Shown here one piece after another: positions 8,184 through 16,536 of a stretch of 39,082 nt of DNA. Location of the stretch: NCBI GenBank assembly GCA_021443565.1, contig JABUTS010000128.1:1-39082 (forward strand). The letters run 5' to 3'. Each line of letters starts with the position of its first letter. Position 1 is the first letter of the stretch. Origin of the DNA: Bacteroidales bacterium (GTDB taxonomy: Bacteria; Bacteroidota; Bacteroidia; Bacteroidales; UBA932). The position numbers were made by a program, and so were the translations under genes. The notes beneath the pieces are model-generated. The model saw only the letters and a list, made by a program, of their open reading frames with translations, searched no databases and was not told where the DNA came from.

Positions 8184-9794
8184 ATGAAATTCCTCCGCTT
8201 CATATCGACCTGCGCGACCGCTGCAGTCCTGCTCGAGGGCTGCATCAGGAACGACATTCCCGAGACTCCCGTACCGGGCGTCATAATCGCGCTCGAGGCC
8301 GATGGGGCGGAGTGCGAAATAGATGGGGAAAGGCGCTGTGTCATGCTCAATCTCGCAGAAGAGACGGATATACGCAACGTGACAGTAAGAAAGGTGGAAT
8401 TCAACGACAGCGGTGTGCAGTCCTCACTGCCGCTTGCAGGCACTCACGACCTGAGAAGTGACCTGAAGTTCGTCCTAAGCACCAGGAACACCGAAAGCAC
8501 CTGGACTTTGGGCGCACGGCAGGAAATCCGGCGCTGGTTCACGCTCGGCGGGCAGGTGGGCAAGACCTTCATCGACGAGGTGAACCGCAGAATCGTTCTC
8601 AAGGTTTCCTCTGACATGAACCGCAAGCAGCTTGACATCACCTCCATACACCTCGGGCCGGAGTCGCTCGTCAGCTACTCTCCCGACCCGTCCACCATCC
8701 ACGACTTCTCAAACGGCCAGGAAATCACCGTGCGCTGCCACGGCAGGGAGGAAGTCTGGACCATCTATGTGGAGAAGACGGAAACCGTGGTGGAACTGCT
8801 GGGCATCGACCCGTGGAGCAGGGTCGCATGGGTGAGGGCCAGCGGAATAGCCGGGCAGAAAAACGGCTTCCGCTACCGCATGAAGGGCGAAGAAGAGTGG
8901 ATTGAAGTGCCTGATGTCAAGGAGGACGGCGGACAGTTCAGTGCCATGATTGACGCCCTTGCACCTCTGACGGAATATGAATGCGTCGCATACTGCGGAG
9001 AAGACGTGAGCACGGAGGAACGCTTCACCACAGAAGGAGAGGCCCAGCTCCCCAACTCCGGTTTCGAGACCTTCACTCATGCAGAATCCGACAAGTACTA
9101 CTCGTTCTTTGACCCGGCCTCATCCTTCACCGAACTTCGCAGCAAATGGTGGTGCAGCGGAAACAAGGGCTCGACCACGGTCGGATCAAGCTACTGCATC
9201 ACTCTGCCTGACACCGAAGACTTCGCCGAAGGTGCAGCCTCGGCAAAACTCCAGTCCCAGTATGTGGTCATCAAGTTCGCCGCAGGCAACATCTTCTCCG
9301 GGGAATTCGACAGGACCATAGGCACTTCTGGTGGCGTAATCAACTTTGGCCGTCCTTTTGACCTCAGGCCGAGAAAGCTCAGCCTCATGCTCAAATACAG
9401 GTGCGGCAAAATCAGCGACAAGACCATGGGCGGCCACCCTGCCGACGATCCCGTGAAAGTCGGGGATAACGACCGCGCCAGCATCTGGGTTGCTCTCGGA
9501 ACATGGGATTTCCGCAAGTACGGAGGCACGGCAGACTGCCCTGTCCAGATCAACACCACCGACAAGGGCACATTCTTCAACCCTGCCGGTCCCGACGTTG
9601 TCGCCTATGGCAGCTTCATAACGGCCGAAAGCATCGAAAGCTGGACAAGGGTGGAGATTCCTCTGGACTATCTCACCACGTCCGTCCGCCCCACCCACAT
9701 AATAGTGTCCTGCGCGGCCAGCCTTCTCGGAGACTATTTCACCGGAAGCGCCGATTCCATTCTCTGGGTTGACGACCTAAGGCTTGAATACTAG
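8184..9794 (+). CDS. PCMD-type lipoprotein
   Basis: Lipobox VLLEGC|IRND; C-terminal LPNSGFETFTHAESDKYYSFFDPASSFTELRSKWWCSGNKGSTTVGSS...SQYVVIKFAAGNIFSGEF...LWVDDLRLEY, paralogous to the C-terminus of 4891-6714. Confidence 0.72.
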   Translation: MKFLRFISTCATAAVLLEGCIRNDIPETPVPGVIIALEADGAECEIDGERRCVMLNLAEETDIRNVTVRKVEFNDSGVQSSLPLAGTHDLRSDLKFVLSTRNTESTWTLGARQEIRRWFTLGGQVGKTFIDEVNRRIVLKVSSDMNRKQLDITSIHLGPESLVSYSPDPSTIHDFSNGQEITVRCHGREEVWTIYVEKTETVVELLGIDPWSRVAWVRASGIAGQKNGFRYRMKGEEEWIEVPDVKEDGGQFSAMIDALAPLTEYECVAYCGEDVSTEERFTTEGEAQLPNSGFETFTHAESDKYYSFFDPASSFTELRSKWWCSGNKGSTTVGSSYCITLPDTEDFAEGAASAKLQSQYVVIKFAAGNIFSGEFDRTIGTSGGVINFGRPFDLRPRKLSLMLKYRCGKISDKTMGGHPADDPVKVGDNDRASIWVALGTWDFRKYGGTADCPVQINTTDKGTFFNPAGPDVVAYGSFITAESIESWTRVEIPLDYLTTSVRPTHIIVSCAASLLGDYFTGSADSILWVDDLRLEY

Positions 9795-9819
9795 CCGCTG
9801 CGTCACAAAAAATAGATTT

Positions 9820-9852
9820 AAGCGCATCCTTTGTCAGGGTTGCGCTTTTTTT
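9820..9852 (+). terminator. Intrinsic terminator of the surface-protein operon
   Basis: AAGCGCATCCT...AGGGTTGCGCTT stem followed by a T-run (TTTTTTT). Confidence 0.8.
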
Positions 9853-9937
9853 GTGCGGATTTCGCCAATATTTTTGCTAATTTTATGGTTTGTAGGCTTT
9901 GGCCCCTAAAAGAACATGAAACCATAATAATTATAGC

Positions 9938-11254
9938 ATGACACTTTCTAGAAGAAAATTCCTGCAGACGACTGCAGCAGCCTCGGTATTCACGATACTG
10001 CCGAGGAAGGTGCTCGGAGCAATGAACACCGGAGTCCCGGGAGCCAACAAGTATGTTGCGCCCAGCGACCAGATTACCAAGGGACTGATCGGAACCGGAG
10101 GCATAGGCATGTCTTCCAACCACTTCACGTCAGACGACAAGTACCGTCTCGTGGCAGTATGCGACGTGGATAGGAACCACCTCGACAGGGCCGTGAAAGC
10201 CGGCGAAGCGCGCTTTGGCGAGAAACTTCAGGCCTACAGCGACTGGCGCGAGCTGGTTGCCGACCCGAATGTCGACGTTGTCCATATCGCCACACCGTCG
10301 CACTGGCACGGAATCATGTCCGTAACAGCGGCACGTGCAGGCAAGGACATCTTCTGCGAGAAGCCTATGACCAGGACCATAGCCGAAGGCGAAAAGGTGG
10401 TCGAGGAGGTGGGCCGTCACGGCCGCATCTTCAGGCTCAACACCTGGTTCCGCTTCAAGGACACGTTCTACGGACTCGGAACGACAGTGGAGCCTCTCAA
10501 GAAGCTGGTGGACAGCGGAGTGCTCGGATGGCCTCTTACGGTACGCATTTCCGGAGCGACGGGATTCGCATGGAAATTCTATTGGACCGGCAAGGAAAAC
10601 CTCATCCCAGAGCCCGTACCCGCAGAACTCGATTATGACATGTGGCTCGGCCCAGCTCCTTACAAGCCTTACAACCCTCACCGCGTCCACGGCACCTTCC
10701 GCGGATACTGGGACTATGAGAGCGGCGGACTCGGAGACATGGGACAGCACTACATCGACCCTGTGCAGTACATTCTCGGCAAGGACGACACCTATCCTGT
10801 GAAGGTGGAGGTCGACGCGCCGCAACAGCATCCCGACGCTGTAGGCACCTGGCGCAGCATCACCTACACCTACGAAGACGGCTGCCGTATCATACTCGAA
10901 GGAGAGGGCTATGAAAGCAAGGGCAAGGTTCCATATATCGAAGGACCTCTCGGCAAGGTTTACAAGGGCTTCGAATGTACCATTCCTAATGTCATGGACC
11001 TCATCGCCGAACTTCCGGACCCTACCCCGCGCCACACGGACTATCTCGAGTGCGTGAGGACCCGACAGCATTTCGCCCTGGACGAAAAGATTGGTCACCA
11101 CAGCTGCACCGTCGTCAATCTCGGCGCCTGCGCGCTCAGACTCGGACGCACACTCGAATTCGACCCGAAGACCTGCCGCTTCATCGGCGACGACGCCGCC
11201 AACCTGCTGCTCCGCCAGCCTATGCGCGCACCTTGGGAATCTTACATCTTCTAA
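9938..11254 (+). CDS. Tat-signal Gfo/Idh/MocA family oxidoreductase
   Basis: MTLSRRKFLQTTAAAS twin-arginine signal; GLIGTGGIG nucleotide-binding loop; DVVHIATPSHWHGIMSVTAARAGKDIFCEKPM family motif. Confidence 0.92.
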   Translation: MTLSRRKFLQTTAAASVFTILPRKVLGAMNTGVPGANKYVAPSDQITKGLIGTGGIGMSSNHFTSDDKYRLVAVCDVDRNHLDRAVKAGEARFGEKLQAYSDWRELVADPNVDVVHIATPSHWHGIMSVTAARAGKDIFCEKPMTRTIAEGEKVVEEVGRHGRIFRLNTWFRFKDTFYGLGTTVEPLKKLVDSGVLGWPLTVRISGATGFAWKFYWTGKENLIPEPVPAELDYDMWLGPAPYKPYNPHRVHGTFRGYWDYESGGLGDMGQHYIDPVQYILGKDDTYPVKVEVDAPQQHPDAVGTWRSITYTYEDGCRIILEGEGYESKGKVPYIEGPLGKVYKGFECTIPNVMDLIAELPDPTPRHTDYLECVRTRQHFALDEKIGHHSCTVVNLGACALRLGRTLEFDPKTCRFIGDDAANLLLRQPMRAPWESYIF

Positions 11255-11266
11255 ACCGTCAACGCA

Positions 11267-13705
11267 ATGAAAAAGAACATACTGATACTTTTTGCCCTTG
11301 TCCTGTCGCTGTCCACAGCCTTTGCACAGGACTCAAGGCAGCGCGCAAAGGAAACAATAGTCGCAGACGTGCTCGCTTCCATGCCGTCTCCTGACGCCGC
11401 AGCCTTCGACAGGAACATGGCAGACCTTGCCAAGGCAGCGCCCGCTTCAATCGAACTGCTTGCCGGAATGCTCGCTCCAGCTTCCGAAGGCAGGAACAAC
11501 CTCGTCGAGTACGCGCTCAGCGGCGTTGCTAAGTTCGCATCCAACCCTGCAAACTCACAGTACAAGGCAGCCGTCCTCGAAGGCCTCAGCAAAGGTGCCG
11601 CCGCATGTACCGACAAGTATAACAGGCAAACCATCGAATTCTACATGCGTCTTATGGGTGACGCTGCGGCAATAGTTGCCCCTGCCGCGGAAGAGGCACC
11701 TTCAAAGGCGGTTCTCGCCCAGGCAAAGAAAGCGCTCGTCCAGGGAAATTCTGGAGACATGTGCGCAGCTGCCATGAGCCTCATTTCCTCAACTGACAAC
11801 AAGGGTGCTCTCAAGCTCCTCTCCAAGGTCATGAAAAGCGAGGACAGGCCTCTCAGAAACGTGGCGATGAGCTTGGCTTCAGACAAGGCTGGCATTCCTG
11901 CAGTCGCATCCCTGCTCACCAAGGCATATCCGAAACTCTCGGATGCAGCCAGGACCGATGCAGTCAACTTCTTCGGCGCCAACGGCATAGCCGATGCAAT
12001 AGACCTCGTGGTTCCTGCAATGAATGAAGGCGGAGAACTTGGGCAGGCAGCGATTATGGCAGCAGGAAGGATAGGGGGAGAGGAGGCCCTCGCGGCCCTC
12101 ACCGGACTGCTTGCAAAAGGCGGTGACAAGAGCGCCCTCGCATTTGCCGCACTGAAATCGTTCAAGGGTGACATCAAGCCGGCCCTGCTCGGAGTCCTCT
12201 CCGGCGACAAGGGAAACATCAACGTCCTGAAACTCGCTTCTGCGATGCACCTCACCGCAGCTTCACCGGAACTGTTCTCCCTTGCATCTTCTTCGGATGC
12301 CGATCTGCGCGAACAGGGCATATCCCTGCTTCCGGGCCTTGTAACCTCAGCAGACGCCTCAAGGATTGCCGAGCTTCTCAACAAAGCCTCCGACAAGGAT
12401 GTGAAGCCTCTCCAGACCGCCCTGCTTGCGGCTCTCAAGAATGAGACCCCAGCCAGCCTGTTCAAAACAGCGAAGGATCTCGCCTCTTCAAGCAGCAGAC
12501 CTGCGCTCTATTTCCCGGCAATCGCTTCTTCGGGCACTGACGAGGCTGTGGATTACCTCTGCAGCGCATACAGGCAGGGTGACGAAAGCGCTCTGGCCTC
12601 TCTCGCAACCATCGAAAACATCAAGGTAGCTCCGGTGCTCTTCGAGGCAATCTCCGGCGGCAATCTTTCGCTGATAGACAAGTACGTCGGCATAGTCGGC
12701 AGGCATGAAACCGACCTTGGCAAGAAGTCCTTCGAACTCGCACGGGTGCTCAAGCTGTCCGGCGACGCACGACAGAAGGCTAGGATACTCGGCGAGATTG
12801 CCAACATCCCTACCATGAAGGCCTTCCTCAACGCAGGCTCATTCATCGACAGCGACAACGAAGACATAGCATACGCTGCTGCAGATGCCTTGAGGAAGAT
12901 TGCCGCAAAGACAGAAGAGGAACTTGACTACGGAACCATGACGGAGTATCTCGGAAAAGCCCAGACCATCTTCAGGGCCACAGGCGATGCCGACGACGGC
13001 TATGCAGCAGACGAAATCGGGAAAATTCTCCGCAACGCCGAGCCGGTGGCCGCAGCAGAGCTCAGCGCAGAGGAAAAGAAGCAGGGCTTCGAGATGCTTT
13101 TCGACGGCAAGGACCTTTCCAAGTGGCAGGGTGACCTCGAGGGCTACACCCCTGTCAACGGAAGCATACTCGTTTCAGCGGAATACGGCGCCGAGGGCAA
13201 CCTTTATACGAAGGAAAAGTACAAAGACTTCATCTTCCGCTTCGAGTTCTGCTTCCTCCGTGAGGGAGAGAACAACGGTGTGGGCATCAGGACCCCTATG
13301 GGTGTGGATGCCGCATACGAAGGAATGTGTGAGGTTCAGATTCTTGACCACGATGCTCCGATTTATGCAAACCTCAGGGAATATCAGGTACATGGCTCGG
13401 TCTACGGAGTAATTCCGGCCAAGAGGATAGTCCACAAGCCTCTCGGCGAATGGGGAACTGAGGAAATCGTCGTGAAGGGCAACCACATCAAGGTGACCGT
13501 AAACGGAGAAGTCATAGTTGACGGAGACGTGAAGAAGGCATGCAAGGGCCACAACGTCGCTCCCGACGGAAGCTCGAACAATCCTTACACCGTCGACCAC
13601 AGGAATCATCCGGGCTTATTCAACAAGGAAGGCTACATTTCCTTCTGCGGACACGGCGCAGGTCTCAAGCTTCGCAACATCCGCGTCCTCGACCTGTCAA
13701 AATAA
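11267..13705 (+). CDS. HEAT-like repeat protein with C-terminal DUF1080 / 3-keto-disaccharide hydrolase-type domain
   Basis: Signal peptide (ALVLSLSTAFAQ); long Ala/Leu-rich helical repeats; C-terminal EEKKQGFEMLFDGKDLSKWQGD...YKDFIFRFEFCFLREGENNGVGIRTP...CEVQILDHDA...HPGLFNKEGYISFCGHGAGLKLRNIRV is DUF1080-like. Confidence 0.88.
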   Translation: MKKNILILFALVLSLSTAFAQDSRQRAKETIVADVLASMPSPDAAAFDRNMADLAKAAPASIELLAGMLAPASEGRNNLVEYALSGVAKFASNPANSQYKAAVLEGLSKGAAACTDKYNRQTIEFYMRLMGDAAAIVAPAAEEAPSKAVLAQAKKALVQGNSGDMCAAAMSLISSTDNKGALKLLSKVMKSEDRPLRNVAMSLASDKAGIPAVASLLTKAYPKLSDAARTDAVNFFGANGIADAIDLVVPAMNEGGELGQAAIMAAGRIGGEEALAALTGLLAKGGDKSALAFAALKSFKGDIKPALLGVLSGDKGNINVLKLASAMHLTAASPELFSLASSSDADLREQGISLLPGLVTSADASRIAELLNKASDKDVKPLQTALLAALKNETPASLFKTAKDLASSSSRPALYFPAIASSGTDEAVDYLCSAYRQGDESALASLATIENIKVAPVLFEAISGGNLSLIDKYVGIVGRHETDLGKKSFELARVLKLSGDARQKARILGEIANIPTMKAFLNAGSFIDSDNEDIAYAAADALRKIAAKTEEELDYGTMTEYLGKAQTIFRATGDADDGYAADEIGKILRNAEPVAAAELSAEEKKQGFEMLFDGKDLSKWQGDLEGYTPVNGSILVSAEYGAEGNLYTKEKYKDFIFRFEFCFLREGENNGVGIRTPMGVDAAYEGMCEVQILDHDAPIYANLREYQVHGSVYGVIPAKRIVHKPLGEWGTEEIVVKGNHIKVTVNGEVIVDGDVKKACKGHNVAPDGSSNNPYTVDHRNHPGLFNKEGYISFCGHGAGLKLRNIRVLDLSK

Positions 13706-13771
13706 CCTGCAGGCTCAACACTCCCGGCCGGCTGTCCTGCAAGACAAACGGCACAAGTAACCGATACAACT

Positions 13772-13800
13772 AAAAACCCGGAACAATGTCCCGGGTTTTT
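13772..13800. terminator. Bidirectional intrinsic terminator between convergent genes
   Basis: AAAAACCCGG-AACAATGTC-CCGGGTTTTT perfect 10-bp stem with A/T tracts on both sides. Confidence 0.85.
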
Positions 13801-14400
13801 TCATCTGTGCCTGAGGGCAAGTTCCCTCTCCAGTTCCGGAATGCTTACGCCCATCTCCTCGAGGAGTACGAGGTAGTGGTAGATGAGGTCGCATGCCTCA
13901 TAGACAAAGCGGTCGCGGTTGCCGTCCACGGCCTCTATGATGCTCTCCGCAGCCTCCTCGCCCACCTTCTTGCTGATTGCCTTGACTCCCTTGATGAACA
14001 GCTTTGTGGTATAGGAGCCTTCCGGCATCTTTTCGTGCCTGTCCCTGATGAGTTTCGCCAGGGTGCGCACAAAGCCCTCATCTTCCGGAGTGTCGAAACA
14101 TGAGGTGGTGCCGCGATGGCAGGTGGGTCCTATAGGATCTGCCTTTATCAGAAGGGTGTCTGCGTCGCAGTCCCTGTACATCTCCCGCACGTTGAGGAAG
14201 TGGCCGCTGGTTTCGCCCTTGGTCCAAAGTTGTCCCCTCGTGCGGGAAAAGAAGGTCACACGCCCTTCCGCGACTGTCCTGTCGAAAGCCTCGCGATTCA
14301 TGTAGCCAAGCATCAGCACCTTCAGGGTGTCTGCATCCTGCACTATGACGGGCAGCAGGCCGTCGGCGCATTTAGAGAGATTGAATTCATCAAAAGTCAT
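13801..14400 (-). CDS. hisIE: Bifunctional phosphoribosyl-AMP cyclohydrolase / phosphoribosyl-ATP diphosphatase
   Basis: MTFDEFNLSKCADGLLPVIVQDADTLKVLMLGYMNREAFDRT...SGHFLNV...HRGTTSCFD plus HisE-type EEAAESIIEAVDGNRDRFVYEACDLIYHYLVLL. Start set to 14400, ATGA overlap with hisF, instead of the longer ORF. Confidence 0.93.
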   Translation of the reverse strand: MTFDEFNLSKCADGLLPVIVQDADTLKVLMLGYMNREAFDRTVAEGRVTFFSRTRGQLWTKGETSGHFLNVREMYRDCDADTLLIKADPIGPTCHRGTTSCFDTPEDEGFVRTLAKLIRDRHEKMPEGSYTTKLFIKGVKAISKKVGEEAAESIIEAVDGNRDRFVYEACDLIYHYLVLLEEMGVSIPELERELALRHR

Positions 14401-15218
14401 ATTCTGTCCTCCTGTAATCTTACTTCGATTCCCGCCTCGCGCAGTCTGGCCTTGAGCTCGCAGATTCTTATCTCCCCGTAGTGGAAGATGCTGGCGGCCA
14501 GAGCAGCGTCCGCACATCCTTCTGTAAGCACATCGGCTATATCCTTCACGCTGCCCGCACCGCCCGAGGCGATTACAGGTATGTCCAGCATGCCCGTAAG
14601 CTGAGAGAAGAGTTTGCATGGATAACCGGCCTTGGTGCCGTCGTGGTCCATGGAAGTGAGCAGTATCTCTCCCGCACCCCTCTCCTGCGCCTCGTGCGCC
14701 CACGAGAAAAGTTCCCTTTCAGTCATGCGTCGTCCCCCATGAGTCGACGCATGCCATAAGCCGGCCTCGCCAAAAGCTTCGAAACCCGGCTGAACGCCAG
14801 CACCCGGAAGCGGGCCGTCGCGTCTTGCATCTATGGCGACAACGCAGAACTGGCTGCCGTACCTTGCCGCTATCCTGTCTATGAGCGAAGGATCGGCTAT
14901 AGCTGCGCTGTTGATGCTTATCTTGTCTGCACCGGCGTCGAGCAGGCGTGACGCGTCATCGAGGGAAGATATGCCCCCTCCTATTGTGAAGGGAATGTTT
15001 ATCCTGTCTGCTATGCGGCTCACGAGAAGGGTGAAGGTCTGCCTTTCCTCCTGGGTGGCGCTGATGTCCAGATAGACCAGTTCGTCCGCACCCTCGGCAG
15101 CATAATATGCGCCCAGTTCCACGGCATCCCCGACCTCCTTCAAGCCCTCGAAATTGATTCCCTTGACCGTCATTCCGTTCTTGACGTCAAGACATGGTAT
15201 AATTCTCTTTGCAAGCAT
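14397..15218 (-). CDS. hisF: Imidazole glycerol phosphate synthase subunit HisF
   Basis: MLAKRIIPCLDVKNGMTVKGINFEGL...GADELVYLDISAT...PFTIGGGISS. Confidence 0.96.
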   Translation of the reverse strand: MLAKRIIPCLDVKNGMTVKGINFEGLKEVGDAVELGAYYAAEGADELVYLDISATQEERQTFTLLVSRIADRINIPFTIGGGISSLDDASRLLDAGADKISINSAAIADPSLIDRIAARYGSQFCVVAIDARRDGPLPGAGVQPGFEAFGEAGLWHASTHGGRRMTERELFSWAHEAQERGAGEILLTSMDHDGTKAGYPCKLFSQLTGMLDIPVIASGGAGSVKDIADVLTEGCADAALAASIFHYGEIRICELKARLREAGIEVRLQEDRI

Positions 15219-15221
15219 AGC

Positions 15222-15950
15222 CTATCTGCCTTCAATGAAGCTTCTGATGTCGTCCAGAGCTATTCTGTTTTCATATATCGCCTTGCCCACTATTACCTTC
15301 CTGAGCCCGGAGGCGTCAAGCCTCTCTATGTCTGCCATGGAAGCTATGCCGCCGGAAACGGTGAAATCCACCATGGGATACTTCTCCTGCAGACGGGTGT
15401 AAAGCCCGTCTGATGGACCCTGCAGCATTCCGTCCCTGGAAATGTCCGTGCATATCACCTGACTCAGTCCGCAAGGCAGGAAAGCGTCCACCAGTTCATC
15501 TATTCCCAAAGCAGTGCTCTCCAGCCAGCCGTTGACAGCCACGGCCCCATCCTTGAGGTCAGCTCCGAGCACCATCTTCCCCGGACCGAAAGCCGTCAGC
15601 CAGACCTTGAAGAGTTCAGGGTGAAGGGCCGCCGTACTGCCCACGACCGCATAGTCTCCTCCAGCGCTGAACACGCTCCTGAGGGCTGTTTCATCCTTGA
15701 TGCCGCCGCCCCATTCGAGTTTCACCAGGGAGAGGCCGGCAAGTTTTTCCAGCGTCCTGAGATTGCGCGGGCCGGACGCCTTGGCCCCGTCGAGGTCCAC
15801 AAGATGGACGCGGGTCACTCCGCAGTCGGCATAACGCCTCACCATGTCCTCAGGCACGGCATCATATACCTTCTGCCGAGAATAATCCCCCTGTGACAGG
15901 CGCACGCAACGGCCATCAATGATGTCTATGGCAGGTATTATCTGTATCAT
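15222..15950 (-). CDS. hisA: 1-(5-phosphoribosyl)-5-[(5-phosphoribosylamino)methylideneamino]imidazole-4-carboxamide isomerase
   Basis: MIQIIPAIDIIDGRCVRLSQGDYSRQKVY...VHLVDLDGA...VSGGIASMADI. Confidence 0.96.
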   Translation of the reverse strand: MIQIIPAIDIIDGRCVRLSQGDYSRQKVYDAVPEDMVRRYADCGVTRVHLVDLDGAKASGPRNLRTLEKLAGLSLVKLEWGGGIKDETALRSVFSAGGDYAVVGSTAALHPELFKVWLTAFGPGKMVLGADLKDGAVAVNGWLESTALGIDELVDAFLPCGLSQVICTDISRDGMLQGPSDGLYTRLQEKYPMVDFTVSGGIASMADIERLDASGLRKVIVGKAIYENRIALDDIRSFIEGR

Positions 15951-16534
15951 AGGGCAAGGAAATTGGCAAGTATCCTCTCACCCGCATCCCCGCTTTTCTC
16001 CGGATGGAACTGGGTGCCGTAGAAGTTTTCATATTTCAGCGCCGCACTGAACAGCCTGTTCCCGTGACGGCAGGTCGCGATGGTGTCACTGCAGAGGCTG
16101 GGATAGTAGGAATGGACGAAGTAAACGTGGGTGCCGCCCTTCATGCCCCTAAACAGCTTGCCGTCCAGATTGCCTATGGTGTTCCATCCCATGTGCGGGA
16201 CCTTCGCGTCGGGGGCGGCCTCGAAACGGCGCACGTGGGAGTCGAAGATATTCATGCACACTGCATTGCCTTCTTCGCTGTCGCGGCACATAACCTGCAG
16301 TCCCACGCATATTCCCAGCACCGGCTTGCGCAAGCCCCTTATGAGTTCAACCAGGCCGGCCCGGCGGAGATTCTCCATAGCCTCTGCTGCATTTCCCACT
16401 CCGGGCAGCAGGACCTTGTCGGCCCCTGCTATGGTCCCGGGATCGGCAGTCACCACATATTCTGCCCCGAGCCTTGTGAGAGCATTCTCCACACTACGGA
16501 GATTGCCCATTCCGTAATCGATTATGGCTACCAT
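15947..16534 (-). CDS. hisH: Imidazole glycerol phosphate synthase subunit HisH
   Basis: MVAIIDYGMGNLRSVENAL...VLLPGVGNAAEAM...PVLGICVGLQVM...VPHMGWNTI...YGTQFHPEKSG. Confidence 0.96.
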   Translation of the reverse strand: MVAIIDYGMGNLRSVENALTRLGAEYVVTADPGTIAGADKVLLPGVGNAAEAMENLRRAGLVELIRGLRKPVLGICVGLQVMCRDSEEGNAVCMNIFDSHVRRFEAAPDAKVPHMGWNTIGNLDGKLFRGMKGGTHVYFVHSYYPSLCSDTIATCRHGNRLFSAALKYENFYGTQFHPEKSGDAGERILANFLAL

Positions 16535-16536
16535 TA

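Noticed and set aside
10130-11101. 323-aa minus-strand ORF
   Set aside because: Antisense to the Tat Gfo/Idh/MocA gene with clear motifs.
14401-14703. N-terminal extension of the 300-aa HisIE ORF
   Set aside because: Overlaps hisF; HisI homology starts at the ATG at 14400, which overlaps the hisF stop as ATGA.
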